64,000 nt of DNA from JANLTX01 sp049840835. Lineage in GTDB: Bacteria > Armatimonadota > Armatimonadia > Armatimonadales > Armatimonadaceae. The stretch is taken from positions 26,513-90,512 of the forward strand of contig JASGJG010000032.1 in the NCBI GenBank assembly GCA_049840835.1, given 5' to 3'. Below are positions 1-9,564 of the stretch, in pieces (the stretch's first letter is position 1; each line of letters starts with the position of its first letter). A program made the position numbers and the translations under genes. The notes under the pieces are model-generated. The model had not been told where the DNA came from, did no database searches, and worked only from the letters and a program-made list of their open reading frames with translations.

Positions 1-1296
1 AATCAGTCTGTTGCGCTGTGTGGCGGGCGACATGCCATGGGTGGGCAACAATTCGCGACGGACGGGCTGCTTGTGGATACCCGCCGACTGAACCAGGTAC
101 GCGAGTTCGATGATGCACAGGGCACTATCACTGTTGGGGCCGGAATCCAGTGGCCGGAGCTGATCCGCTGGCTTCTGAAGGCGCAGGAGGGGACACGAGG
201 GCAGACCTGGAGTATTGCGCAGAAGCAGACCGGCGCGGATCGTATGAGCCTTGGCGGCTCCCTGAGCGCGAACACTCACGGGCGCGGCCTTGCGATGCCC
301 CCACTGGTGGGAGATATCGAATCGTTCACACTTATGGACGCCGCTGGTGACCTGCGCCGATGTAGCCGCGAGGAGAACCCTGAGCTATTCGCTTTAGCTA
401 TCGGGGGTTACGGCATGCTGGGAATCGTAACCGAGGTAACTCTGCGGCTCGCCCCACGCCGCCTTCTGGAGCGAGTTGTGAAGGTAATCGAGGTAGATGA
501 GGTTATGGACGCCTTCGCGGAGCGTATTTCGCAAGGGTATCTCTTCGGCGACTTCCAGTACATGACCGATGAGCGCTCCGAGGGCTACTTTCGCCGGGGA
601 GTATTCTCTTGCTACCGCCCCGTGTCTGACTCCGACCAGGGAAAAACTCCTGCCGCGCCGAAGCAGCTCTCGCGCAATAGATGGGCCGAGCTACTGTATT
701 CCGCCCACTTTAACAAAGCCCATGCCTTCCAGGTCTATGCCGACTACTACCTCTCCACGAATGGGGACCGCTACTGGTCAGACACGCACCAACTCACCGC
801 GTATATCGATGATTATCACCACGATATCGACCGCAGACGCGGCGCCGCAGACCCCGCCAGCGAGGTTATCACGGAGATCTTCGTGCCACGTGACCGCCTG
901 GTGGATTTTCTTGAGGAAGTCAGCGCCGACTTCCGCGCGAATGCCGTGAATGTAATCTATGGCACCGTCCGACTGGTGGAGCCAGACACCGAGACGTTCC
1001 TTCCATGGGCACGCCAGGCATATGTGGGTGTCATCTTCAATCTCCACACAGTCCATACTCCCGAAGGCATCGACCACTCCGCCCGTGCCTTCCGGCGCCT
1101 AATTGACTACGGCATCGCGCGTGGTGGTAGCTACTATCTCACCTACCACCGATTCGCTACCCGAGCCCAGGTAGAAGCCTGCTATCCCCACTTCTCAGAT
1201 TACCTGCGCTTGAAGCGGATTTATGATCCTCAGGAGCGCTTCCAGAGCGATTGGTACCGCCACTACAAGAGTTTATTTGAAACAGGAGACACCTAG
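1..1296 (+). CDS. FAD-linked oxidoreductase, 5' end cut by window edge
   Basis: The frame is open from base 1. The codons before the first ATG at 37 translate to NQSVALCGGRHAMGGQQF, the FAD pyrophosphate-binding loop typical of PCMH/vanillyl-alcohol-oxidase-type flavoproteins, so the true start lies upstream. A second family motif, IGGYGMLGIVTEVTLRLAP, closes the FAD domain near residue 140. The C-terminus (RLKRIYDPQERFQSDWYRHY) matches the ending of sugar-lactone or sterol-type FAD oxidases. The methyltransferase gene begins 2 bp after the stop, suggesting cotranscription. The substrate cannot be read from the sequence; an aldonolactone oxidase-like or decaprenylphosphoryl-ribose-oxidase-like role is possible. 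The family call is firm. Confidence 0.88.
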   Translation, partial: NQSVALCGGRHAMGGQQFATDGLLVDTRRLNQVREFDDAQGTITVGAGIQWPELIRWLLKAQEGTRGQTWSIAQKQTGADRMSLGGSLSANTHGRGLAMPPLVGDIESFTLMDAAGDLRRCSREENPELFALAIGGYGMLGIVTEVTLRLAPRRLLERVVKVIEVDEVMDAFAERISQGYLFGDFQYMTDERSEGYFRRGVFSCYRPVSDSDQGKTPAAPKQLSRNRWAELLYSAHFNKAHAFQVYADYYLSTNGDRYWSDTHQLTAYIDDYHHDIDRRRGAADPASEVITEIFVPRDRLVDFLEEVSADFRANAVNVIYGTVRLVEPDTETFLPWARQAYVGVIFNLHTVHTPEGIDHSARAFRRLIDYGIARGGSYYLTYHRFATRAQVEACYPHFSDYLRLKRIYDPQERFQSDWYRHYKSLFETGDT

Positions 1297-1298
1297 CC

Positions 1299-2183
1299 AT
1301 GCGCCCGAATACTCCCAGCGCCACAGCCCGCATGGTCGCCCGCGGGGTTGTGTATATCGCTACCGACCCACTCTGGCGGCATCTGGTACCGCCGGAGATG
1401 GCAACACTGACTCGCACGCTGCTAGCCGTGTGCTCCCCCACTGAGCGCCGCTGGCTCGCTATGCAGGGACGCCCCGTTGTTCGTGGGCTGATCGCCTTCA
1501 CGGAGCAGCTAACGGTTCCGGGCATTCTGTGCCACTATGTTCTGCGCAAACTCTACCTGGATGCCGCTACGGAAAAGGCTCTGCAAGATGGCTTCCGGCA
1601 GGTCGTGATTCTGGGAGCGGGCCTGGATACACTCGCTCTGCGCCTGCATCAAACGTACCCAGATGTCTCCTTTATCGAGGTGGACCACCCGGCGACGCAG
1701 CAGTGTAAGCGGGCTATCATTCCCGCCGACCAGCCCAACCTGCATCTGATCGCCGCCGACCTGGGGCATGCTAACCTTTCTGCCGTTCTCTCCAACTGCT
1801 CGGCTTTTAATTTCGGCGACGATACTCTCTTTTTAGCCGAAGGCCTACTCATGTACCTTTCCCCGTGGCAGGTACGGACTCTCCTCAGCAACGTCCGGGA
1901 CGCAGTACTACCTAGTGCCCGCTGTCGCCTCGGCTTTACCTATGTAGAGCCCTATTTAGACGGTCACCCGGATTTTACTTACGCCACTCGCGCCCTCCGG
2001 CTATGGCTGCAGTGGCGCGGCGAGCCGTTCCGCTGGGGCATCTACCGTGACCAGCTCCCATCCCTGCTCGCACGTCATGGCTTCACCCTACGCGCTACTG
2101 CTACCCCGGAAGAACTCAGAGAGCCCTACCAGTCCCCGCCTCATGTCAATGGCGACAGTATCTGCCTCGCCGACAGAAACTAA
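1299..2183 (+). CDS. Class I SAM-dependent methyltransferase, leucine carboxyl methyltransferase-like
   Basis: A 294-aa protein whose SAM-binding motif I (VVILGAGLDTLALRL, about residue 105) followed by FIEVDHP (motif II acidic residue) is characteristic of the LCM/PPM1-like family (TIGR00027 type). LFLAEGLLMYL is the family's motif IV-like strand. In bacteria this family methylates carboxyl or hydroxyl groups on small molecules, often in secondary metabolism; the substrate here is unknown. The ATG sits 2 bp after the stop of the FAD oxidoreductase, so the two probably form an operon. It ends at a bidirectional terminator. Confidence 0.85.
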   Translation: MRPNTPSATARMVARGVVYIATDPLWRHLVPPEMATLTRTLLAVCSPTERRWLAMQGRPVVRGLIAFTEQLTVPGILCHYVLRKLYLDAATEKALQDGFRQVVILGAGLDTLALRLHQTYPDVSFIEVDHPATQQCKRAIIPADQPNLHLIAADLGHANLSAVLSNCSAFNFGDDTLFLAEGLLMYLSPWQVRTLLSNVRDAVLPSARCRLGFTYVEPYLDGHPDFTYATRALRLWLQWRGEPFRWGIYRDQLPSLLARHGFTLRATATPEELREPYQSPPHVNGDSICLADRN

Positions 2184-2185
2184 AA

Positions 2186-2211
2186 AAGCCCCCTGGAATC
2201 CAGAGGGCTTT
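2186..2211. terminator. Bidirectional Rho-independent terminator
   Basis: An AAGCCC..CTGG stem pairs with CCAG..GGGCTT across a tiny AT loop with one mismatch. It is flanked by A-runs on the left and TTTCT on the right. It lies between two convergent genes (stops at 2183 and 2232). On the minus strand it is followed by a run of six T, making it strongest for the protease gene. Confidence 0.8.
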
Positions 2212-2231
2212 CTAGAAGAGTACTTCTTCGC

Positions 2232-3899
2232 TTAGTCAGGAAGCAAGCGCGGGAGGGCGATGATATCCGTAAGGCGGCTGAGCAGGTTGTCCAGCCAGAA
2301 GGAAGAGCTCCAGATACTGGACGATCCCCAGATGGCTTTGGTCCCCCAGATAGACTCTGTACCCCAGATGGCCTTAGTGCCCCAGATAGCCTTGGTACCG
2401 GCGACATCCCCATCTAACAGAAATGTCAGGGAGCTGCCATCGGTGCCACGTTCCAGAGTCGGGCTGAGAGCATAGGTTGTAGGCACAACGGTATTGTTCA
2501 GCGCTGCCGGGATATTCAGGTAGCCCGCACCAAAGGTACAGGGATCTAGCTGACCGTCGGCGCCGCGCCACTTATCGGCGCTCAGCATCAGTCGGGCTTT
2601 CACCGTATCCGGTGTCAGCGTAGGGCGAGCCTGCAGAAGCAGAGCCACGGCGCCGGAGACCACCGGAGCGGCCATGGACGTTCCAGAGAGCTGGAAGTAG
2701 CTGGACGTAGCGAACAGCCCCGGACTGCGCATGTAGCTGGATGGCGGCACGATGTTCATCGGGCCGGTCAACTCCAGCGTGCTGAGCGGGCGGCGTAGCG
2801 AGATAACCGCGTTGCCCGGCGCGACGATATCGGGCTTGACCACATAGTCCAACCGGCTGGGTCCACGCCCAGAGTAGGTAGCGATGCGGTCCTGAGGACG
2901 AGCCGCGCCAGCTTTCATAGACCCTACAGTAATGACATAGGGATCGTTGCCGGGGCTGGTTACCGAGCCATAGGCCGCGCCATAGCCTTCGTTGTCCGCA
3001 GTGCGATAGAGAGGCAGCGCCGACTTCCGGCCATCGTTGCCCGCCGCGCAGACCACCACTACCCCGGCTTTCCAGGCTTTCTCCACGGCCTGGCAAAGCG
3101 GGTCAGTCTCGTAAGACTCCCCAACAGCATGCCCGAGCGATAGGTTGAGAACCCGGATGTTGTAGGCATTCCGATTCTTAATCACCCAGTCGATACCAGC
3201 CAGCACAGACTCGGTATCACCGCTTCCCAGCCCGTCTAAAACACGGACACTGACTAACTTGCTCTGTGGCGCAATTCCGGTGAATGTCTTTGTGTAAGCG
3301 GGACCGGTAGACGATGCCCCGTTTCCGGCGATGATTCCCGCCACATGGGTGCCATGCCCATACTGGTCAGCAAACAGGCTCCAGGAGCGCACAAAGTCCA
3401 CCTGACCGATAACGCGGCTGTCATTGGTCTGAGGATCATTCAGGTCTGGATGGGAGGCTATGCCGCTATCCAGCACCGCCACCGTGACACCTTTACCGGT
3501 TACCCCATAGCTTTGCGCGGCGGTGTTCGCCCCCGTAGCGCCCACGGTAAAGGCATCGAACTTGTGTACTTTTATGTTTGCCGAGAGGCGGCTCACACAG
3601 GGTAGTGCCGCCAGACTTCCCAGATTCTGGCGCGGCATTTGAACCACTACGGAGTCGATAAATGGCAATGAACGACCAAAAGTGCCGCCCAATTTCTCTA
3701 TAGCCGCGCGATCAGCTCCGGTCAGCGGCTTCGTGTACTTCAAAATCAGGGAAACCGGCTCTTTAGAGTCCGAATCTCGAATCATTTGAGTAAGGAAGAG
3801 ATCGCACTTCGCCACTGGCTTCACTGGAGCGGCGAACAACGGGCCTGCCACGGACATCAGGGCTAACGAAGATAGCAGGAAATTCTTACTCTTTTGCAT
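2232..3899 (-). CDS. Secreted subtilisin-like serine protease (S8) with C-terminal IWG repeats
   Basis: A 555-aa secreted protease. A signal peptide (residues 1-23, cleavage after LFA-A) is followed by an I9-like propeptide (about 48-108). The S8 catalytic domain has Asp144 (VAVLDSG), His182 (GHGTHVAG), oxyanion Asn288 (AAGND) and Ser408 (SGTSMAAP). Residues 501-535 form about six near-perfect six-residue repeats of the type GTKAIW, ending in SSSFW. The repeats may mediate surface or polymer binding; that is inference. It is a single gene, convergent with the methyltransferase and sharing its terminator. All catalytic residues are present, so the enzyme should be active outside the cytoplasm. 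Confidence 0.93.
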   Translation of the reverse strand: MQKSKNFLLSSLALMSVAGPLFAAPVKPVAKCDLFLTQMIRDSDSKEPVSLILKYTKPLTGADRAAIEKLGGTFGRSLPFIDSVVVQMPRQNLGSLAALPCVSRLSANIKVHKFDAFTVGATGANTAAQSYGVTGKGVTVAVLDSGIASHPDLNDPQTNDSRVIGQVDFVRSWSLFADQYGHGTHVAGIIAGNGASSTGPAYTKTFTGIAPQSKLVSVRVLDGLGSGDTESVLAGIDWVIKNRNAYNIRVLNLSLGHAVGESYETDPLCQAVEKAWKAGVVVVCAAGNDGRKSALPLYRTADNEGYGAAYGSVTSPGNDPYVITVGSMKAGAARPQDRIATYSGRGPSRLDYVVKPDIVAPGNAVISLRRPLSTLELTGPMNIVPPSSYMRSPGLFATSSYFQLSGTSMAAPVVSGAVALLLQARPTLTPDTVKARLMLSADKWRGADGQLDPCTFGAGYLNIPAALNNTVVPTTYALSPTLERGTDGSSLTFLLDGDVAGTKAIWGTKAIWGTESIWGTKAIWGSSSIWSSSFWLDNLLSRLTDIIALPRLLPD

Positions 3900-3957
3900 A
3901 CCGTTTCAATCATTGGTATGCGAAAGATTTTAAGATTAATGGTATTTTAAACAGTAA

Positions 3958-5316
3958 TTAAGCGGCAAGTTTCTGTTGCGGAGGCAAATCGGGGATTTCC
4001 AGGCCATCGCGCTCCATCTCTGCCAGAGTGTTATCAATCACATCCAGAAACGCAGTTACAATCTCGGCATCGAAGTGGGTGCCAGAGCAACGAGCAATCT
4101 CCGCAGCGGCCTTCTCATGGGGCCAGGCGCTCCGATAGGCTCGGTTCGTGGTCAATGCATCATAGACATCGGCAACAGCGAGTATGCGTGCCTGCAGGGG
4201 AATATCTTCCCCACTCAAGCCCGCCGGGTAACCACTACCATCCCACTTTTCATGGTGGTGCTTCACGCCGGGCAAGACTGGCCAGGGAAAGTTTACCGGC
4301 TCTAGAATCGCCGCGCCTATCTCCGGGTGCTGCTTTATCTTGTCGAACTCTTCATCGGTTAGCCGCCCCGGCTTGAGCAGTACGCTATCGGGCACACCCA
4401 GTTTCCCGATATCGTGTAGGAGTGCGCTAGTACGAAGCCCTTCTAGCTCGTTACCAACAATGTTCATTCGGTTGGCAATGGCCGTGGCGTAGCGTTGCAC
4501 CCGCAAAATGTGCCGGTGGGTATAGGGGTCCTTGGCATCTACTGCCAGCGCCAAACTCTGAATCACGGAGAGGTAGAGGTCTGCACGCCGCTCGGAGGCA
4601 ATTCGGACTTCTTCAATGCGCTGCACCCTATCCTGAAAGCTCTGATAGACCATCCAGGAAGCTGGAGCCGCCAGCAATAGAACTGTGATAAGTCGCTCGC
4701 CAAACATGATAATGGCCAGCGCCGCTGTGGCCGCACTGGCGAGAAAGTTCACAAGCGAGAAGGCGAAGTCACGCCGCCAGATCTGCCAGGGCGACTCCTG
4801 CAGCGCCAGCGCCACTATGGTGGCCACCCCGAGCGTGTTGGTCAAAAAGTAAGCACAGGCCGCTCCGAAGACCGAAACAAACGACTGGGGAAAGCTCAGG
4901 GTTAGCTCGCCACCATTGAGCCAGATAAAGCACATACTGGAAGCCCAGCACTCCAGCATGGTCAGGCAGACATTGAAGATTATCTGGTGTCCCTGCTGGC
5001 GCTTCGGGAATAGGCAACTGGCCAGACAACTGGCGCTGGCCACCACTAGCATAGAGACCGGCCCACAGAAAAACAGGGCGATAAAACTGACTGTGGTGCC
5101 GATAGACATGGCACTCTCGCCCTCGGCTCCCTGCCGTCGGAACAGCACAATCTTGCGGCTACCCAGAAAAAGTGCCAGTGCGATGAGTAGCAGATACTCC
5201 CAGGGGCGCTGTGCTCCTTCAGGCATTCCCCTTCCCGGCAGATAAACGGTCAATAAAACGGCGTCTAAGACTACCGCCGCAAAGAATATCTGTGCACCTA
5301 CGGGAAGCGACTTCAC
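3958..5316 (-). CDS. Membrane-anchored HD-GYP domain phosphodiesterase
   Basis: The N-terminal ~225 residues contain about seven hydrophobic segments, resembling a MASE-type sensory membrane module. After a short helical linker (225-245), the HD-GYP domain runs from about 250 to 430. It carries HD at 301-302 in LLHDIGKLG, the HHH stretch near 353-355 and DGSGYPAGL with GYP at 362-364. HD-GYP proteins hydrolyse cyclic di-GMP (some act on other cyclic dinucleotides); all metal-binding signatures are present. It lies 44 bp downstream of aroC on the same strand and may be cotranscribed. The signal sensed by the membrane domain is unknown. Confidence 0.9.
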   Translation of the reverse strand: MKSLPVGAQIFFAAVVLDAVLLTVYLPGRGMPEGAQRPWEYLLLIALALFLGSRKIVLFRRQGAEGESAMSIGTTVSFIALFFCGPVSMLVVASASCLASCLFPKRQQGHQIIFNVCLTMLECWASSMCFIWLNGGELTLSFPQSFVSVFGAACAYFLTNTLGVATIVALALQESPWQIWRRDFAFSLVNFLASAATAALAIIMFGERLITVLLLAAPASWMVYQSFQDRVQRIEEVRIASERRADLYLSVIQSLALAVDAKDPYTHRHILRVQRYATAIANRMNIVGNELEGLRTSALLHDIGKLGVPDSVLLKPGRLTDEEFDKIKQHPEIGAAILEPVNFPWPVLPGVKHHHEKWDGSGYPAGLSGEDIPLQARILAVADVYDALTTNRAYRSAWPHEKAAAEIARCSGTHFDAEIVTAFLDVIDNTLAEMERDGLEIPDLPPQQKLAA

Positions 5317-5360
5317 AGACTTCTATTCGGTAAAAAACAATTAAAATTGCAGGCGTGTTG

Positions 5361-6461
5361 CTAGTAAGTATTACTGCTGATTGGTGCCGTGGCCCGCTGG
5401 CGCAGGGCGTGGTCAGCCAGTACTAGCGCGACCATGGCTTCTACTCCTGCTACTGCACGCGGTAGAACACAGGGATCGTGGCGGCCTTTTGCCTGAAAGA
5501 CAGTCGATTCGCCGGTTATTGTTACGGTTTCCTGAGCGGCATGGATGGTGGCGGTGGGTTTGAAGCCTACCCGAAGAACGATGTCCTCGCCGTTAGAAAT
5601 ACCGCCCTGGATTCCGCCGGAGTGGTTGGTCTTTGTGCGCACTCGCCCATCGCGTGTTTCAAAAGCATCGTTGTGGGTGGTGCCCCGTAGTGTTGTTGCG
5701 GCGAACCCCTCACCTATCTCGAAGCCGCGAGTCGCAGGGAGTGACATCAGGGCATGGGCCAGGTCGGCGGTGAGCTTATCAAAGACCGGTTCCCCCCAGC
5801 CTGCGGGAACGTTTCGAGCCACCAGCTCCACGATCCCCCCGAGAGAGTCACCGTCTTTGCGGGCTTGTTCAATGGCTGCGACCATCTGCTCGGCGACTAC
5901 TGGATCGGGGCAACGGGTGGGGTTCGCCTCCACGTCGGCCTCGGAAACCGTGCTCTGGTCTATTTGACCGCGCAGGTCGGCAATCTGGAGTACATAGCCA
6001 ACCAGCTCTACTCCATACGCTATGTGGAGAAATTGCTGTGCCACGGCGCCTGCGGCCACACGCCCTACGGCCTCACGGTAACTGGCCCGCCCACCGCCGC
6101 GCCAGTCTCGCATGCCATACTTCGCCTCATAGGTGAAATCCGCATGGCTGGGCCGGTAGAGGTCTTTCAGTTCGGAATAGTCTTTGCTGCGTTGGTCTTC
6201 GTTGCGAACCAGTAGACCGATGGGTGTCCCCATGGTCTTCCCTTCAAAGACGCCGGAGAGGATTTCTACGGTATCTCCCTCGCGGCGCTGGGTTGTCAAT
6301 TTGCTCTGGCCGGGGCGGCGCTTATCCAGCTCTTTCTGGATAATCTCCTCGCTAAGGGGAATACCGGGCGGACAGCCCTCTACGATACACCCGACCCCAA
6401 TTCCGTGGGACTCCCCGAACGTGCTGGTGCGAAAGAGAGTGCCGAAACTACTGCCTGCCAT
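5361..6461 (-). CDS. aroC: Chorismate synthase
   Basis: It catalyses the last step of the shikimate pathway (EPSP to chorismate, FMN-dependent). The 366-aa length is standard. Family signatures are present: FGESHGIGVGCIVEGCPPG near the N-terminus, RPSHADFTYEAKYG and the glycine-rich GGGRASYREAVGRVAAGAVA at about 115-140, and SGGIQGGISNGEDI later. The start codon (complement of 6459-6461) abuts the divergent dioxygenase gene, so the two promoters must overlap the opposite coding regions. The HD-GYP gene follows on the same strand. Confidence 0.97.
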   Translation of the reverse strand: MAGSSFGTLFRTSTFGESHGIGVGCIVEGCPPGIPLSEEIIQKELDKRRPGQSKLTTQRREGDTVEILSGVFEGKTMGTPIGLLVRNEDQRSKDYSELKDLYRPSHADFTYEAKYGMRDWRGGGRASYREAVGRVAAGAVAQQFLHIAYGVELVGYVLQIADLRGQIDQSTVSEADVEANPTRCPDPVVAEQMVAAIEQARKDGDSLGGIVELVARNVPAGWGEPVFDKLTADLAHALMSLPATRGFEIGEGFAATTLRGTTHNDAFETRDGRVRTKTNHSGGIQGGISNGEDIVLRVGFKPTATIHAAQETVTITGESTVFQAKGRHDPCVLPRAVAGVEAMVALVLADHALRQRATAPISSNTY

Positions 6462-6482
6462 ATGTCTGCTATCATATCGCCA

Positions 6483-7151
6483 ATGAGTCTGGAGACCGAT
6501 GGGTTCCTTCTGATTCCCGGTGTGCTGCCCGAGGCCATCTGCGATGCCCTGACGGACGCCCTGGAATCCGAGGGGGGCTCTGCACCATCACAGCGTGCGG
6601 GTGCCGTCTATGCTCGACGTAACCTGGCTACACGTCCGGCAGTAACTGCTCTTGCCTCCAGCCCGGAGATAAACGCCCTGTTGCCAAAACCATTACGTGT
6701 GGTGCGTGCGATTCTTTTCGATAAAGTCCCCGGTGCGAACTGGCCCGTGCCCTGGCACCAGGACCTTTCCGTTATCGTGCGAGAGCGTGTGGAGCTTCCG
6801 GGTTGGGGCCCGTGGAGTATCAAAGCGGGCAGTAACCATGTGCAGCCGCCCGCGTTATACCTGGAAAAGATGCTGGCACTCCGGCTACATTTATATGACT
6901 GCCCAATCGAAAACGGGGCATTGAAAGTTCTACCGGGCACCCACCTGAAGGGGCGAATCTCAGCCCCCGAGATTCCTAAACTTCGGGCGCAGATACCTGA
7001 GCAACTCTGCCCGGCACGCAAGGGCGACGTACTCCTTATGCGCCCGCTTCTGCTCCATGCGTCCTCTCCGGCGACCACACCCAGCCACCGCCGTGTACTG
7101 CATTTAGAGCTTGCTCCAGAGGATTTACTTCCTGCTCCGCTCACCTGGTAA
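6483..7151 (+). CDS. Phytanoyl-CoA dioxygenase family protein
   Basis: A 222-aa Fe(II)/2-oxoglutarate-type oxygenase. The N-terminal METDGFLLIPGVL-like opening (here LETDGFLLIPGVL) is typical of PhyH proteins. The iron-binding HxD is in PWHQDLSV, and the distal His and Arg lie in LLLHASSP and HRRVLHLE. The start at 6483 is preferred because it precedes the family-typical opening; an in-frame ATG at 6462 immediately next to the aroC start codon is an alternative. The substrate is unknown; relatives hydroxylate acyl-CoAs, amino acids or secondary metabolites. Confidence 0.85.
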   Translation: MSLETDGFLLIPGVLPEAICDALTDALESEGGSAPSQRAGAVYARRNLATRPAVTALASSPEINALLPKPLRVVRAILFDKVPGANWPVPWHQDLSVIVRERVELPGWGPWSIKAGSNHVQPPALYLEKMLALRLHLYDCPIENGALKVLPGTHLKGRISAPEIPKLRAQIPEQLCPARKGDVLLMRPLLLHASSPATTPSHRRVLHLELAPEDLLPAPLTW

Positions 7152-7213
7152 AAAAAAGTTTCGCCAGAAACCGTAAGAGAATCGTCTTCTTAACGAACAA
7201 GGAAGTAAGAGTC

Positions 7214-7993
7214 ATGCAGAACGCCCTGCCATTCCTGGACCAGTTAGAAGAATGCTGCCGTACCGATGTCTTTCGATACGCACTTCGGCGCGTGGGCCAG
7301 CGGGCGGATGCGGAAGATATCGTGCAGGAAACTCTGTGCGCGGCCATTGAGCAACAGAAACGCTATTCTGGCCAGGTTCCCTTGCGCTTCTGGCTCTATG
7401 GCATCGCCCGGCGCAAAGTTGCGAACTGCCTGCGGCGGCGCTCACGGCGCCAGGACCCACTGCCCGGCTCCCCGACGCCTGCCGATGCCAGACTACTGCG
7501 CGATGAGGCCAGCGCCGAGCTGCGTCGGCTGATTATGGCGCTTCCCGAGCTTCAGCGAGAAGCCCTCTTACTTCAATGTTCCGATGGCCTGAGTCAGGCC
7601 GAGATCGCTCAGGCACTGGGCAAAAGTGTCGGTGCCGTGAACTCTCTTCTTGCCCGTGCCCGTGAGAATATCCGCCAGCATGGGGCCGCCTATTTCAACC
7701 GGAGAACTCCCATGTCGGACGATAGCATTCGTGACGCCTTCGCTCTTGAAGATAACGCAGAAACGGCCTCCCTCCTCTCTCTCAATACTGCCCAAGCCCG
7801 CGTAAGACAGAACTATCAGCAACGTCAGGTAGGTCTGGTGAGTAGTATAGGAACGGTCATCGGAATTGTCTCCATGACCTGGCTTGCATACAGTATCAGC
7901 CGGGCTTCCCAGAATAGATCTGCAGATCCCGCATCCACACTACTGCCCTCGGGGGTTCAGCCCCCAGCCCAGCTCCTGAGTGGGTTAAGATGA
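7214..7993 (+). CDS. ECF sigma factor with C-terminal membrane-anchored extension
   Basis: Residues 1-75 match sigma region 2 (ADAEDIVQETLCAA, FWLYGIARRKVAN). Residues 105-155 match region 4 (LPELQREALLLQCSDGLSQAEIA with a helix-turn-helix). The frame then continues without a stop through about 100 further residues containing one clear transmembrane segment (206-228, LVSSIGTVIGIVSMTWLAYSI) and a proline-rich tail. An internal ATG at 7712 (Met167) has GGAG seven bases upstream and could give a separate small membrane protein. The stop overlaps the next gene by ATGA. The layout suggests a sigma factor fused to, or sharing a frame with, a membrane regulator. The sigma call is firm; the role of the tail is inference. 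Confidence 0.85.
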   Translation: MQNALPFLDQLEECCRTDVFRYALRRVGQRADAEDIVQETLCAAIEQQKRYSGQVPLRFWLYGIARRKVANCLRRRSRRQDPLPGSPTPADARLLRDEASAELRRLIMALPELQREALLLQCSDGLSQAEIAQALGKSVGAVNSLLARARENIRQHGAAYFNRRTPMSDDSIRDAFALEDNAETASLLSLNTAQARVRQNYQQRQVGLVSSIGTVIGIVSMTWLAYSISRASQNRSADPASTLLPSGVQPPAQLLSGLR

Positions 7994-9551
7994 CCAAGGC
8001 TTATACGGCTGCAAAGACCCGTGGCATCTACACGGATATTTCCTATCCTTCCATGCCGGGGCGACGGCAGGTCTGGCAGAAAAACAGCCTCTGGCGCGAT
8101 GAAACTCCGGAGCGTGTGTACGGATTCGATGGTAAGCGAGAGTGGGTCTGGCGGCGGGGGATGAAGTGGGCTATAGCCTGGAAGCCGGGCAGGAAAAAGT
8201 TGTACTGGGCAAGACACCCCGGTCTCGGCTATCCCTCATCGTATCTGTTGCGAATGCAGAACAGTGAAGGACGCTATGCTGGGCCACTGAAAGTACTTTC
8301 GAGCGACAAAGAGCTAATCTGGCAGGTCGGTATGTCTCCTATATCCCCTCCCTCTATGCAGCTCCGGCTGAATTCGAAGTCCCTGCTGCCATACGAGGAA
8401 AAATCCTGGTTGATGCATGGAAGAACTGTTAACATCGACAATTACCGCTTCAGTCTGGGAGCCACAGTCGAGGATGGCTCGAATGAACCAGGCACAAGTG
8501 AGGTTCCTGCTCAGCCTTCGTTTTTCACCTTCCCACACACCGTTCCTACTAGCCCGAAGCAAAGAGCCAGAGGCAAGGGTAGGCCAATGATTGAGACACT
8601 CAACCACCGAACCGCCATTTCCAGTGGTTCTAGCACTGGCCCGTCGGCTATTTCGGATGCAGATACAGCTAAGGCAAAACTAGCATATACTGCTCGCGTA
8701 ACCTATGGTACGCCTCAGGCGGGCAGCTTCAGCCCTACACCTGGCATGAATGTATTGGACCTAGAGCAACTCGAACAGCAGTGGCTTATTCGCCTACGCC
8801 ATAGTCCGCTTGCCATACTGGAAACAGTGCATTACAAGGCGGTTATCCGGCATGCCAGCCGGGACTCACAGGGTAATGTCTACTTGATCTATACCGGCAG
8901 TGAAATAACACCCGAGGTGTTCCGCAAAAGGATCAAAGCCAGGGTCACGTTTCCCGGCTATGACACACTCCAGCGAACGCAACGTAATAGCTCAGTGGAT
9001 TGGATTAGCGGCCTTCCTGCCACGCTACCTCTAACTATGGATGGCGAACAGATCCGTCAGATAGTTCTCGTACCATTGCCAGGTATAAACGTATCACCAA
9101 CAGCATTTACGCTTCTCTGGACCGAGTCACAGGGAGATCAAGAACCGAAGGCAAAGCAAATCACGATTCCACTGGCGCAGGAGCCGGATGGACCAATGTG
9201 CCTGACAGCTCTATCGGGTCCCCCCACGAAGCAGCCAGCGCCAAATCAGCATACAGACCATGATATTGAGTGCCGCCAACCGCGCTCTAGGCTGGCAGCT
9301 AGACACAAAGACAGCGGATGTGTTCGAATCCATTGTGCAAAACACCTGGCCTGGTACTCCACCACCAGAGGTCCTGATAGCGCTTGGCTCCCTGGAGCTC
9401 TCAGCTACCCGCAACGACAGAGCGCTACAGCATGCCACACATGCTCTGGAGCTCTACCAGAAGCAGACAGGCAGCAGGAAAGCCGGGGGTGAAAGAGCCG
9501 GAAGAGTTACAGACTCTCCTGCGGGAATTGAAAGACTCGTCTACCCTGTAG
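7990..9551 (+). CDS. Uncharacterised protein translationally coupled to the sigma factor; apparent frameshifts near 3' end
   Basis: I do not recognise a family. The ATG overlaps the sigma stop (ATGA). The first ~150 residues are rich in strands and aromatic residues, loosely like a LolA/outer-membrane lipoprotein carrier fold but without a signal peptide. A low-complexity linker follows. As written the frame stops at 9492, but its last ~80 codons look non-coding. Protein-like sequence continues in the second frame (about 9257-9475, MILSAANRALGWQLD, a helical tail) and then in the third frame (GKPGVKEPEELQTLLRELKD) to a stop at 9549-9551. Two single-base indels would restore one protein of about 520 residues. 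Confidence 0.55.
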
Positions 9552-9564
9552 TAAAGTAGGGTCC

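Noticed and set aside
7160..7190. GAAACC ... CGTC resembling an ECF-type autoregulatory promoter before the sigma gene
   Set aside because: The spacing between the two elements is about 10 bp, well short of the usual 15-17 bp.
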